Assembly (NCBI GenBank): GCA_018820205.1
Contig: JAHJOK010000036.1
Span: 1-64,000, forward strand
Length of the DNA stretch: 64,000 nt
From: Alphaproteobacteria bacterium
GTDB lineage: Bacteria; Pseudomonadota; Alphaproteobacteria; Caulobacterales; Caulobacteraceae
Reading direction: 5' to 3'
Part shown: positions 56,666-64,000 of the stretch, one piece after another
How positions within the stretch are numbered: the stretch's first letter is position 1
How the letters are laid out: each line of letters starts with the position of its first letter
Notes under the pieces: generated by a model
Databases searched by the model: none
What the model saw: only the letters and a program-made list of their open reading frames with translations
What the model was told of the DNA's origin: nothing
Position numbers and translations under genes: made by a program

Positions 56666-57487
56666 TCAGGCGGCGGGGATGTGCTGGCTAAGGCGGCCGC
56701 CGACCCGGATCGGTTCGACGCGCAGCGCCAGCCCGGTCTTGTCGTCGGTCTCGACATAGACGCCGCAAACCGTGGCGGGACCGTGCGCCGGAGTGTAGCG
56801 ACCGCCCGAGATGCGGGTGGTGAAGCGCCTGAGCGGCTCTTCCTTCTCGTTGCCGATGACCGAGTCATAGTCGCAGCAGCCGCCGGCGTCGGTCTGATAG
56901 GCCGTGCCGCCGGGCAGGATCTGGCAGTCGGCGGTCGGGACATGGGTGTGGGTGCCGACGACGAGGGAGGCGCGGCCGTCGCAGAAATGGCCCATGGCCA
57001 TTTTCTCGGACGTGGCCTCGGCGTGCATGTCGACGATGACGGCGTCGGCGACATGGCCCAGGGGGGCGGCGTTCAGCTCGCGGTCCACGGCGCTGAAGGG
57101 GTCGTCCTGGGGGTCCATATGCACCCGGCCCAGGACGTTCATGACCAGGACGGTCCGGCCCGAATGGGTCTCGAACAGGTTGGCCCCCGCGCCCGGCGCA
57201 TCCATCAGCCGGGGATAGTTGGCCGGCCGGATCAGGCGGGGCTCGCGCACGATATAGGTCAGGGCCTCGCGCTGATCCCAGGAGTGATTGCCCAGGGTCA
57301 GGCAGTCGGCGCCGGCCATGAACAGCTCTTTCGCCGTGTTCTCGGTAATGCCGAAGCCGCCGGCGGCGTTCTCGGCATTGACCACGACAAAGTCGAGTTT
57401 CAGCACTCGTTTGAGGCCAGGGAGATGATCGGACAGGCCGTCGCGACCGGACTTGCCGATCACGTCGCCGAAGAAGGCAAGACGCAT
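56666..57487 (-). CDS. TIGR00282/YmdB-like metallophosphoesterase
   Basis: A 273-residue metallophosphoesterase. MRLAFFGDVIGKSGRDGL, VVNAENAAGGFGI, TLGNHSWDQ, DMHAEATSEKMAMGHF and GTHTHVPTAD supply the two-metal site. Bacillus YmdB hydrolyses 2',3'-cyclic nucleotides and affects biofilm genes. It lies six bases downstream of the cyclo-ligase gene, so the two are cotranscribed. Confidence 0.92.
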   Translation of the reverse strand: MRLAFFGDVIGKSGRDGLSDHLPGLKRVLKLDFVVVNAENAAGGFGITENTAKELFMAGADCLTLGNHSWDQREALTYIVREPRLIRPANYPRLMDAPGAGANLFETHSGRTVLVMNVLGRVHMDPQDDPFSAVDRELNAAPLGHVADAVIVDMHAEATSEKMAMGHFCDGRASLVVGTHTHVPTADCQILPGGTAYQTDAGGCCDYDSVIGNEKEEPLRRFTTRISGGRYTPAHGPATVCGVYVETDDKTGLALRVEPIRVGGRLSQHIPAA

Positions 57488-57493
57488 GGAGAA

Positions 57494-58051
57494 CTAGACC
57501 TTTCGAGCGGCGGTATAGCCGACCTCGGTCAGAACGCCATGCAGGCGAATGTCGTGCCGCTCCATCGGCAGGCGTTCCACGCGCTGGTCCGCGAAAGCAA
57601 AGCCGACACGGGTCGCAGCGGGCCGCGCCGCGAAGGTCCGGTCGTAGAAGCCGCCCCCCTGCCCCAATCGCCCGCCGAAATCGTCGAAGGCCAGCAGAGG
57701 GGTGATGATCAGGTCGGGATCGACGACCTCGGCCAACGGCAAGGGAGCGGGACAGCCGGCGGCGTCCATCTCCAGCGGGTCGCCGGGCGACCAGCGTCGA
57801 AAGATCAGGGGGGCGTCGCGCTCAGGCGCCACGGGCAGGCACAACGAGCGTTGGGCGGCCAGCAGGGCGCGGGCGAGCGGTTCGGGATTCAGTTCGGACC
57901 CGATAGCTCGGTAGAGGGCGACGAGATCGGCTGACGGAAGATGGGAGAGATGTCCGGCTGCGCGCGAGGCGGCTTCGGGTTCAAACTCCGCCAGTCGGCG
58001 ACGGCCGGCACGGGCCTGCGCGCGGAGAGCGACCTTGTCGGAGGGGACCAT
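57494..58051 (-). CDS. 5-formyltetrahydrofolate cyclo-ligase
   Basis: A 185-residue enzyme converting 5-formyl-THF to 5,10-methenyl-THF with ATP. The N-terminal basic helix, LVALYRAIGSELNP, and the nucleotide-binding C-terminal DLIITPLLAFDDFGGRLGQGGGFYDR are conserved. In many proteobacteria this gene follows 6S RNA, as here. Confidence 0.92.
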   Translation of the reverse strand: MVPSDKVALRAQARAGRRRLAEFEPEAASRAAGHLSHLPSADLVALYRAIGSELNPEPLARALLAAQRSLCLPVAPERDAPLIFRRWSPGDPLEMDAAGCPAPLPLAEVVDPDLIITPLLAFDDFGGRLGQGGGFYDRTFAARPAATRVGFAFADQRVERLPMERHDIRLHGVLTEVGYTAARKV

Positions 58052-58105
58052 TCACCAACCGCGCTCAAGCAGCGAGCCGCCGCGCGGGGAGCGGTAGCGC
58101 ACCTG

Positions 58106-58262
58106 GGGAAGAGGTTGGCGGCGCCGTAAGAGCCGTGAAGGACGGTTTAGATCCTCTCGAGCCTGGGTAGCCAGGTGGGCTCCGTGTGCCCAACCCCACG
58201 AGGTCAGGCAGGGACAGATCCCGTCGAGTGAATTAAGGCCGCGAGGATATGTTGCCTTCGAC
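58106..58262 (-). ncRNA. ssrS: 6S RNA (probable)
   Basis: It lies between zapA and the cyclo-ligase gene on the same strand, the classical location of ssrS. The stretch folds as one long rod: inner hairpin GAGCC...GGCTC around 58158-58182, then CCTC/GAGG, then GACGG (58141) with CCGTC (58221), and outer GAAG/CTTC near the ends, with open internal loops like the 6S bubble. 6S RNA binds housekeeping RNA polymerase by mimicking an open promoter. The ends are approximate. Confidence 0.6.
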
Positions 58263-58321
58263 GAGAGCCACAGCATGACCCGCCGTCGATCAAGATAGGC
58301 GTTCTTTGGGGCCTCGACAAT

Positions 58322-58466
58322 GGCGTCTCCTCCCTGCGCCGCAGGCGTGGGGAGGTGGCTCGAAGCGAAGCGGAGAGACGGAGGGGTTCTGCGTGCACGA
58401 AGAACCCCTCCGTCAGCTCGCAAAGGGCTCGCTGCCACCTCCCCATCTGCGATGGGGAGGAGACGT
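58322..58466. repeat. paired inverted arms of the DUF559-associated repeat, no gene inside
   Basis: A forward arm (58324-58390, ending GACGGAGGGGTTCT) and an inverted arm (58401-58466, beginning AGAACCCCTCCGTC) face each other across only 10 bp. They are the same arms that flank the nuclease gene at 28561, but here the space is empty. The outer parts form CTCCTCCC/GGGGAGGAG stems. Confidence 0.75.
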
Positions 58467-58470
58467 CGAT

Positions 58471-58794
58471 CTAAAGATTCTGCGCGATCTTCTCGATGCG
58501 GGCGGCGACGGCGTTCAGGGCCTCGGCCACGCCGCCGTCGGAGGCGGGCGAGGAGGGCGCGACGGCGGTCGCCGCACCGGCGCCCTGCGCCATCCGAACC
58601 TCGTGCAGTTCGTCGGCCAGAACCAGGGCGGCCATCAGGAACAGGCGGATGTCGCCGACATGGCCCACGTCGCCCGCGACCTGACGCACATGGACGTCGA
58701 ATTGCTTGGCCAGGATGCGGACCCGCTCCTCCTGCCCGTCGGCGCAGCCCACGGCGTAGGGGCGACCGTTGATCTCGACGGTGACCGTCGCCAT
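58471..58794 (-). CDS. zapA: cell division protein ZapA
   Basis: A 107-residue protein that binds and bundles FtsZ at mid-cell. It has the ZapA core (VTVEINGRPYAVGCADGQEERVRILAKQFDVHV then LFLMAALVLADELHE) followed by a C-terminal coiled-coil (VAEALNAVAARIEKIAQNL). Its start overlaps the stop of the upstream small gene (TGATG). It is followed on the same strand by the probable 6S RNA. Confidence 0.9.
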   Translation of the reverse strand: MATVTVEINGRPYAVGCADGQEERVRILAKQFDVHVRQVAGDVGHVGDIRLFLMAALVLADELHEVRMAQGAGAATAVAPSSPASDGGVAEALNAVAARIEKIAQNL

Positions 58795-59054
58795 CAGGCG
58801 TCGTCCCGGGCGAGGATGTCGCGCACGGCCATGGCGGCGGCGGCGAGAGCGGCCGAGGCGTCGCGACCCGCGGCCTCCAGCTCGGCGATCCGGCGATGCT
58901 CGTCAGGCCCGGCCGGGGCCGGTATGGCGAACAGATCGTCGTCGGCCACGCCGGGCGCGAAAGCAGGGCGCGCCTTCAGGTCCAGCACCTTGCGTTCCAG
59001 CAAGGCGAGGGCTCGATCGATCCTGTCGCGCGCGGCAGTCGTGGCGTCGGCCAT
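58794..59054 (-). CDS. small helical protein (DUF4164-like)
   Basis: An 86-residue coiled-coil protein (MADATTAARDRIDRALALLERK, then HRRIAELEAAGRDASAALAAA). Genes of this kind commonly precede zapA in alphaproteobacteria, where they are labelled DUF4164. A partner role in division is only inferred from coupling. GGAGG precedes ATG 59054, and the stop overlaps the zapA start. Confidence 0.65.
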   Translation of the reverse strand: MADATTAARDRIDRALALLERKVLDLKARPAFAPGVADDDLFAIPAPAGPDEHRRIAELEAAGRDASAALAAAAMAVRDILARDDA

Positions 59055-59144
59055 CGTTTCCTCCAGATTTCGTATAGAACCCGCCGTGACGCCGGGGTAA
59101 AGCGGCGCGCCTCCCTTTTCCGCCTTCAGACGAAAGGTCCGCCC

Positions 59145-61139
59145 GTGGCCCAAGGCTCAGACGCACCCGAAAAAGCGACCCCGAAGATGATGGCGGACGC
59201 GATCCGCGTCCTGGCCATGGACGGGGTGGAGAAGGCCAACAGCGGCCATCCCGGCATGCCGATGGGCATGGCGGACGTCGCCACGGTGCTGTTCTCGAAA
59301 TTCCTGAAGTTCGACGCGAGCCGTCCCGACTGGGCCGACCGCGACCGCTTCATCCTGTCGGCGGGCCACGGCTCGATGCTGATCTACGCCCTGCTGCACC
59401 TGACCGGATACAAGGCCGCGACGGCCGAACAGCTGTCGAACTTCCGCCAGTGGGGATCGAAGACCGCGGGTCACCCTGAATACGGCCACATGCCGGGTGT
59501 CGAAACGACGACGGGTCCGCTGGGTCAAGGCCTGGCCAACTCCATCGGCTTCGCCATGGCCGAGCGACATCTGGCGGCCAAATACGGCGACGACCTGGTC
59601 GATCACCGCACCTGGGTTGTCGCCGGCGACGGCTGTCTGATGGAAGGCGTGTCGCAGGAGGCCATCGCCCTCGCGGGCCGCTACAAGCTGAACAAGCTGA
59701 CGGTCCTGTGGGACGACAACGAGATCACCATCGACGGCAAGGTCAGCCTGTCGGACGCCGTGGACCAGAAGGCGCGCTTCAAGGCCTCGGGCTGGGCCGT
59801 GAAGGCCGTCGACGGCCACGACATGAAGGCGATCAAGTCGGCGCTGCAATGGGCGACCCGGCAGGACAAGCCGACCCTGATCGCGTGCAAGACCAAGATC
59901 GGTCGCGGCGCCGCCACCATGGAAGGCAGCCACAAGACCCACGGCGCCGCCCTGGGCGCCGCAGAGATCGCCGCGACCCGACTGGGCCTGGCGTGGGAGC
60001 ACGAGCCGTTCGTGATCCCCGAGGCCATCGACACCGCCTGGAAAAAGGTCGGCCGGCGCGGCGCCAAGGATCGCAAGGCCTGGGAGGCGCGTCTGGCCGC
60101 GTCGTCGCAGGCCGTCGACTTCACCCGCGCCATGGCCGGCGAGTTGCCGGAACGCGCCTTCGACGCCCTGAACGCCGGGATCGCGCAACTGGTTGAGGAC
60201 AGGCCGGCGCAGGCGACACGGCAGGCCTCGGGCGCCGCGCTGGACGCCCTGTTCGCCGCGGTGCCCGAAATGATCGGCGGCTCGGCCGACCTGACCGGAT
60301 CGAACAACACGTTCGTCAAGGGCACGCCGATCCTGGACGCGCCGACCTATGAGGGCCGCTACGTCAACTGGGGCATCCGCGAGTTCGGCATGGCCGCGGC
60401 CATGACCGGGATGGCGCTGCACGGCGGGATCATCCCCTACGGCGGCACCTTCATGGTGTTCTCGGACTATAGCCGGAACGCCATCCGCATGGCGGCCCTG
60501 ATGGGCATTCGGGTCATCCACGTCCTGACCCATGACTCCATCGGCCTGGGCGAGGACGGGCCGACGCACCAGCCGGTCGAGCATCTGGCGGCGCTGCGGG
60601 CCATCCCGAACCTGCTGGTCTTCCGCCCTGCCGATACGGTCGAGGCGTTCGAATGCTGGCAGCTGGCCCTGCAGCACAAGCAGACCCCCTCGGCCATGGC
60701 CCTGTCGCGTCAGAAGACGGCGGCGGTGCGCCTGTCCGCGTCGGACGAAAACCTGTCGGCCAAGGGCGCCTATGAGCTGAAGGCGGCCTCGGGCGAAGCG
60801 AAAGTCACCCTGTTCGCCACCGGCACGGAGATGCCGCTGGCCCTGAAGGCGGCCGAGACGCTGGAGACCGAAGGCACGCCGACGCGGGTCGTCTCGGTCC
60901 CCTGCTTCGAACTGTTCGAACAGCAGGACGCCGCCTATCAGGCCTCGGTCATCGGCCGGGGTACGGTGCGCGTGGCCTGCGAGGCCGCGATCAAACAGGG
61001 CTGGGAGCGGTTCATCGGCGAGGACGGCGCCTTCATCGGCATGACCGGCTTCGGCGCCTCGGCTCCGGCGGATGTCCTGTACCGCGAGTTCGGCATCACG
61101 ACGGACGCCATCGTGGCGGCGGCGAAGGCTCGCCTGTAG
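59145..61139 (+). CDS. tkt: transketolase
   Basis: A 664-residue thiamine-diphosphate enzyme moving two-carbon units in the pentose phosphate pathway. Landmarks are NSGHPGMPMGMADV (about 32-45), GPLGQGLANSIG, the ThDP/Mg motif GDGCLMEGVSQEA (161-173), and the central SADLTGSNNT and DSIGLGEDGPTHQPVEHL segments. The start is GTG 59145 with AAAGG eight bases upstream. Confidence 0.95.
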   Translation: MAQGSDAPEKATPKMMADAIRVLAMDGVEKANSGHPGMPMGMADVATVLFSKFLKFDASRPDWADRDRFILSAGHGSMLIYALLHLTGYKAATAEQLSNFRQWGSKTAGHPEYGHMPGVETTTGPLGQGLANSIGFAMAERHLAAKYGDDLVDHRTWVVAGDGCLMEGVSQEAIALAGRYKLNKLTVLWDDNEITIDGKVSLSDAVDQKARFKASGWAVKAVDGHDMKAIKSALQWATRQDKPTLIACKTKIGRGAATMEGSHKTHGAALGAAEIAATRLGLAWEHEPFVIPEAIDTAWKKVGRRGAKDRKAWEARLAASSQAVDFTRAMAGELPERAFDALNAGIAQLVEDRPAQATRQASGAALDALFAAVPEMIGGSADLTGSNNTFVKGTPILDAPTYEGRYVNWGIREFGMAAAMTGMALHGGIIPYGGTFMVFSDYSRNAIRMAALMGIRVIHVLTHDSIGLGEDGPTHQPVEHLAALRAIPNLLVFRPADTVEAFECWQLALQHKQTPSAMALSRQKTAAVRLSASDENLSAKGAYELKAASGEAKVTLFATGTEMPLALKAAETLETEGTPTRVVSVPCFELFEQQDAAYQASVIGRGTVRVACEAAIKQGWERFIGEDGAFIGMTGFGASAPADVLYREFGITTDAIVAAAKARL

Positions 61140-61152
61140 TGAGCCGCTTCCG

Positions 61153-61538
61153 ATGACCAGGCTGGGCGCGTCAGCCTGCTGGTCCGCGACTACGACGACG
61201 CCATCGCCTTCTATGTCGGCAAGCTGGGGTTCGAGCTCAGCGAAGACACCGACATGGGCGGCGGCAAGCGGTGGGTGAGGGTCACGCCGAAAGGCGGCGA
61301 GACCTCCCTGCTGCTGGCCCGCGCGACGACGGAGGCGCAACTGGCGCAGGTCGGCGATCAGGCGGGCGGCCGAATCTGGCTGTTCCTGGAGACCGACGAC
61401 CTGTTGGGCGACCACGCGGCCTGGCTGGCGGCGGGGGTCACGTTCCGTGAGGCCCCAAGGTCCGAATCCTATGGCAGAGTGGTGGTCTTCGAAGATCTGT
61501 ACGGCAACGGCTGGGATCTGATCGAACCGGCAAGCTGA
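61153..61538 (+). pseudogene. VOC (glyoxalase-like) protein gene with early frameshift
   Basis: The frame 61168-61538 encodes a typical VOC domain (RVSLLVRDYDDAIAFYVGKLGFELSEDTDMGGGKRWVRVTP to VVVFEDLYGNGWDLIEP) but has no usable start of its own. ATG 61153 (MTRLG) lies one base out of frame; inserting one base in GCTGGGCGCG would give a normal MTRLGRVSLLVRDY start. Either one base is missing in the sequence or the gene is broken. VOC proteins are metal-dependent isomerases or dioxygenases, or antibiotic-binding proteins; the role is unknown. Confidence 0.72.
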
Positions 61539-61550
61539 GGGGCAAGCACC

Positions 61551-62357
61551 ATGAAGACGATCACGAGCGTGGCCATCGCGGCCCTGATGCTGGCGGCCTG
61601 CGGTCAGGAGGCGGCGAAGACCGACGCCGCGACGGCGTCCGCCAACAGCGCCTCGGGCGCGGTGATCCTGCAGGCACAGCCGGATCTGGCCGGGGGCGTC
61701 GAAGCCGCACCGCGACTGGTCGGCGACAGCGCCGCGATCACGGCGATCAATGCGGACTTGGCGCGCATCGACGGCGCGGTTCTGGCCAACAGCTGCGAAG
61801 GCGGCGGCGGGATCGAGCGCGGCGTCAGCCAGCCGATGACCGGCCCCGGCTATGTCAGCTTCTGGATCGCCGAAGGCTATTACTGCGAGGGCAATGCCCA
61901 CCCCAGCAACGACCAGACGGCCCTCACCTACGACCTCGCGACGGGCCAGCGGGTTGACTGGGCGGCGGCGGCGCCTGGTCTGCGGCTGGTGCGCGGCGAC
62001 ACGACCGACATGCCCGCGACCTATGAGCCGCCCTTCTCCTCGAGCGTGCTGACGACCTGGTACAGCCGCAAGATGCTGGCCTCGACCGACACGGAACGGC
62101 TGGCCGACTGCGGCGATGTCTGGACGGAAGAGTCGATGGCCGAGACGAGCTTCAAGCTCTGGCTGGACGCTCAAGAAAGCGGCGTGACCGTCATGCCCGA
62201 GTTCGCCCACGTCGTTCAGGGCTGCGCCGACAGCGTTACAATGACGGTGGAGGAGATGCAGGCCAATGGCGTCTCGCCCGCGATCATCCAGGCTGTCACG
62301 GCCGCCCACGGCGCAGGCAACTGGGCGCCCAAGGACGAAGCCGAACCGGCTGCATAA
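61551..62357 (+). CDS. lipoprotein with DUF3298/RsiV-like domain
   Basis: A 268-residue lipoprotein: lipobox LMLAAC (Cys17), a short Ala/Thr linker, then a beta-rich domain. Its [27 protein letters not shown] stretch is typical of the DUF3298/RsiV-like fold. It has six or so Cys that may pair in the periplasm. Function unknown. It is followed by purT after 10 bases. Confidence 0.75.
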   Translation: MKTITSVAIAALMLAACGQEAAKTDAATASANSASGAVILQAQPDLAGGVEAAPRLVGDSAAITAINADLARIDGAVLANSCEGGGGIERGVSQPMTGPGYVSFWIAEGYYCEGNAHPSNDQTALTYDLATGQRVDWAAAAPGLRLVRGDTTDMPATYEPPFSSSVLTTWYSRKMLASTDTERLADCGDVWTEESMAETSFKLWLDAQESGVTVMPEFAHVVQGCADSVTMTVEEMQANGVSPAIIQAVTAAHGAGNWAPKDEAEPAA

Positions 62358-62367
62358 GGACGACGTG

Positions 62368-63561
62368 ATGAAGATCGGCACCCCCCTGTCCGCGACCGCC
62401 ACCCGCGTGATGCTTCTGGGCGGCGGAGAACTGGGCAAGGAGGTGGCGATCGAGCTGCAGCGGCTGGGCGTCGAGGTGGTGGTCGTCGACCGCTACGCCA
62501 ACGCCCCGGCCATGCAGGTCGCGCACCGCTCGCACGTCATCCCGATGACCGACGCCCAGGTGCTGAACGGCGTCATCCTGGCCGAGGCGCCGCACATCAT
62601 CGTGCCGGAGATCGAGGCCATCGCCACCGAGGTGCTGGCCGAGATCGAGGCGGCGGGGATGGCGCGGGTCATTCCGACGGCGCGCGCGACCCAGCTGACC
62701 ATGAACCGCGAGGGCATTCGCCGGCTGGCGGCCGAGGAGCTGGGCCTGCCGACCAGCCCCTATGCGTTCGCGGGATCGGCGGCGGAGCTGGCGGCGGCGG
62801 CGCACGAGATCGGCCTGCCGGTGTTCGTGAAGCCGGTGATGTCCTCGTCGGGCAAGGGCCAATCGATGATCGAGGCGTTCGAGGACGCCGCCAACGCCTG
62901 GGCCTACGCCCAGTCCGGCGGCCGCGTCGAGACGGCGCGGGTCATCGTCGAGGGTCGGATCGATTTCGACTTCGAGATCACCCTGCTGACCGTCCGATCG
63001 ATGAAGGACGGCGCGGTCGTCACCGACTTCTGCGCCCCCATCGGCCACCGCCAGGTCAAGGGCGACTATGTCGAGAGCTGGCAGCCGCAGGCGATGAGCG
63101 CGGCGGCGCTGGCGACCTCTCAGGATATCGCGGCCAAGGTGACGGAGGCTCTGGGCGGTCTCGGCGTGTTCGGCGTCGAACTGTTCGTGAAGGGCGACGA
63201 GGTCTGGTTCTCGGAGGTCTCGCCGCGTCCTCACGACACCGGTCTGGTGACGCTGGCGACCCAGACGATGAGCGAGTTCGCATTGCACGCCCGCGCGATC
63301 CTGGGCCTGCCGGTCGACGTGTCGCAGCGCGATATCGGCGCCAGCGCGGTCATATATGGCGGCATGGAGGCCGAGGGCATCGCGTTCGAGGGCGTGGCCG
63401 AGGCCCTGTCGGTGCCGACCGCCGACCTGCGTCTGTTCGGCAAGCCCGAGGCGTTCGAACGGCGGCGGATGGGCGTGGCCACCGCGCGGGGCGACACCAC
63501 CGATCAGGCGCGCGAACGGGCCGCCGAGGCGGCGGGACGGGTCAGGCCGGTCAGAGGCTAG
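62368..63561 (+). CDS. purT: formate-dependent phosphoribosylglycinamide formyltransferase
   Basis: A 397-residue ATP-grasp enzyme formylating GAR with formate and ATP, an alternative to folate-dependent PurN. The landmarks are [73 protein letters not shown] and [20 protein letters not shown] 62368 with AAGGA upstream. Its 3' end overlaps the convergent S41 peptidase gene by 11 bases. Confidence 0.95.
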   Translation: MKIGTPLSATATRVMLLGGGELGKEVAIELQRLGVEVVVVDRYANAPAMQVAHRSHVIPMTDAQVLNGVILAEAPHIIVPEIEAIATEVLAEIEAAGMARVIPTARATQLTMNREGIRRLAAEELGLPTSPYAFAGSAAELAAAAHEIGLPVFVKPVMSSSGKGQSMIEAFEDAANAWAYAQSGGRVETARVIVEGRIDFDFEITLLTVRSMKDGAVVTDFCAPIGHRQVKGDYVESWQPQAMSAAALATSQDIAAKVTEALGGLGVFGVELFVKGDEVWFSEVSPRPHDTGLVTLATQTMSEFALHARAILGLPVDVSQRDIGASAVIYGGMEAEGIAFEGVAEALSVPTADLRLFGKPEAFERRRMGVATARGDTTDQARERAAEAAGRVRPVRG

Positions 63562-64000
63562 GTCCGCGGACAGCGGCCCGGGCGCGCTGGGCCTCGGGGT
63601 CCAGGGCCAGGACGGCGATGGCCGCCTCCAGGGCCGGATCGCGGCCGGCGCGGCGATCCTCGGGCGAGCGGACGATCAGTATGTCGGGCTCGACGCCGCG
63701 TTTCTCGAGCCGCACCCCGGCGGCGGTGACATAGTCGGCGCGGCTGAGCGACAGGCGGCCGCCGTCCGGCAGCGGACTGTCCTGGGAAATCAGCACCGAG
63801 CCGGCGGTGTGTTCGCCCACGACGAGGGCGCGCCCGGCCTCCTGCAGGGCGGCGGGGGTCAGTTCGGCGGCGCTGCGGCTGGCGCCGTCGACCAGCAGGG
63901 CGACGTCGTTGGCGACCGGGCCTTCCAGCGATCCGCAGCCCGGCATGACGGCCAGGGTGATCGGCCGGCCGGCGCGCGAGATGCGGGTCGCCCATTCCAG
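63551..64000 (-). CDS. S41 family peptidase, C-terminal part (truncated by window edge)
   Basis: The frame is open to position 64000, so at least 150 residues of the C-terminus are present and the start lies outside. It has [52 protein letters not shown], and [26 protein letters not shown] holds the expected catalytic Ser. The Lys of classical CtpA (in the GK of GxxTxGK) is replaced by Ser, so this is a tricorn- or retinoid-binding-like S41 branch, not a typical CtpA. Confidence 0.8.
   Translation of the reverse strand: MEWATRISRAGRPITLAVMPGCGSLEGPVANDVALLVDGASRSAAELTPAALQEAGRALVVGEHTAGSVLISQDSPLPDGGRLSLSRADYVTAAGVRLEKRGVEPDILIVRSPEDRRAGRDPALEAAIAVLALDPEAQRARAAVRGPSL

Noticed and set aside
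61254..61538. A short complete VOC gene starting at internal ATG 61254
   Set aside because: The VOC domain clearly begins about 27 codons earlier in the same frame, so the internal ATG would remove the first half of the fold.
59157..62438. Long minus-strand open frame across transketolase and its downstream genes
   Set aside because: Its translation is His/Arg/Gly/Ala-rich without domains and is the antisense of recognised genes.

Overview
This is a chromosomal window from a GC-rich alphaproteobacterium, most likely of the order Caulobacterales and probably Brevundimonas or a close relative. The evidence is a holdfast-anchor operon (hfaA-hfaB-hfaD), an ATP synthase zeta-type inhibitor (DUF1476), a purS/purQ/small-purL purine system, high G+C throughout, and palindromic repeats of the kind common in this group. 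No phage, plasmid, CRISPR array or conventional IS element was found.

Layout. 1-650: leader and three tandem promoters of an rRNA operon that reads leftward out of the window (16S itself is not inside). 650-4600: CBS protein, rhomboid protease, then hfaABD. 4600-13200: M16 peptidase, a Pro/Cys-rich secreted protein, PAS protein, gamma-carbonic anhydrase, phoH behind a possible structured RNA with a terminator, a repeat-rich gene-free kilobase, a ketopantoate reductase-family enzyme and a small conserved protein. 13300-19900: FabH-like synthase, kpsC-type capsule Kdo transferase, CoA-ester lyase, SDR, ROK kinase and free-methionine-sulfoxide reductase, all leftward. 20100-25700: Sel1-repeat protein, secreted beta-helix protein, a CAU tRNA, SIMPL protein, pirin and DoxX. 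25700-38200, mostly leftward: ppdK, a DUF559 endonuclease gene set between inverted repeats, glyS-glyQ, a fasciclin protein, ispE, a TPR protein and ETF-ubiquinone oxidoreductase. 38270-41800: uracil-DNA glycosylase, lytic transglycosylase, a tiny membrane protein and a GST. 41950-54000: the purine block (purB, purC, purS, purQ, purL) interrupted by two toxin-antitoxin modules, a deoxyinosine glycosylase-like gene, a second fasciclin protein, SMR and MFS transporters, the zeta subunit and a PEBP. 54000-64000: PhoD-type phosphatase, DUF305, YmdB-like phosphoesterase, 5-formyl-THF cyclo-ligase / 6S RNA / zapA, transketolase, a frameshifted VOC gene, a lipoprotein, purT and the C-terminal part of an S41 peptidase.

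How it works together. The purine genes are spread over about 22 kb with cargo between them. PurS, PurQ and PurL form one FGAM synthase complex, purC and purS are translationally coupled, and purT supplies a formate-dependent route for an earlier step. The holdfast genes form a tightly overlapping operon. 6S RNA lies between zapA and the cyclo-ligase gene as in many proteobacteria.

Most worth a second look: (1) a DUF559 nuclease gene that exactly fills the space between 12-bp inverted repeats, with an empty copy of the same repeat pair 30 kb away; (2) a 63-bp palindromic element inserted in frame in glyS; (3) tandem rRNA promoters with precisely conserved geometry; (4) perfect palindromic operators at both toxin-antitoxin modules; (5) apparent single-base deletions in purQ and in a VOC gene; (6) a probable CUG start for ispE.
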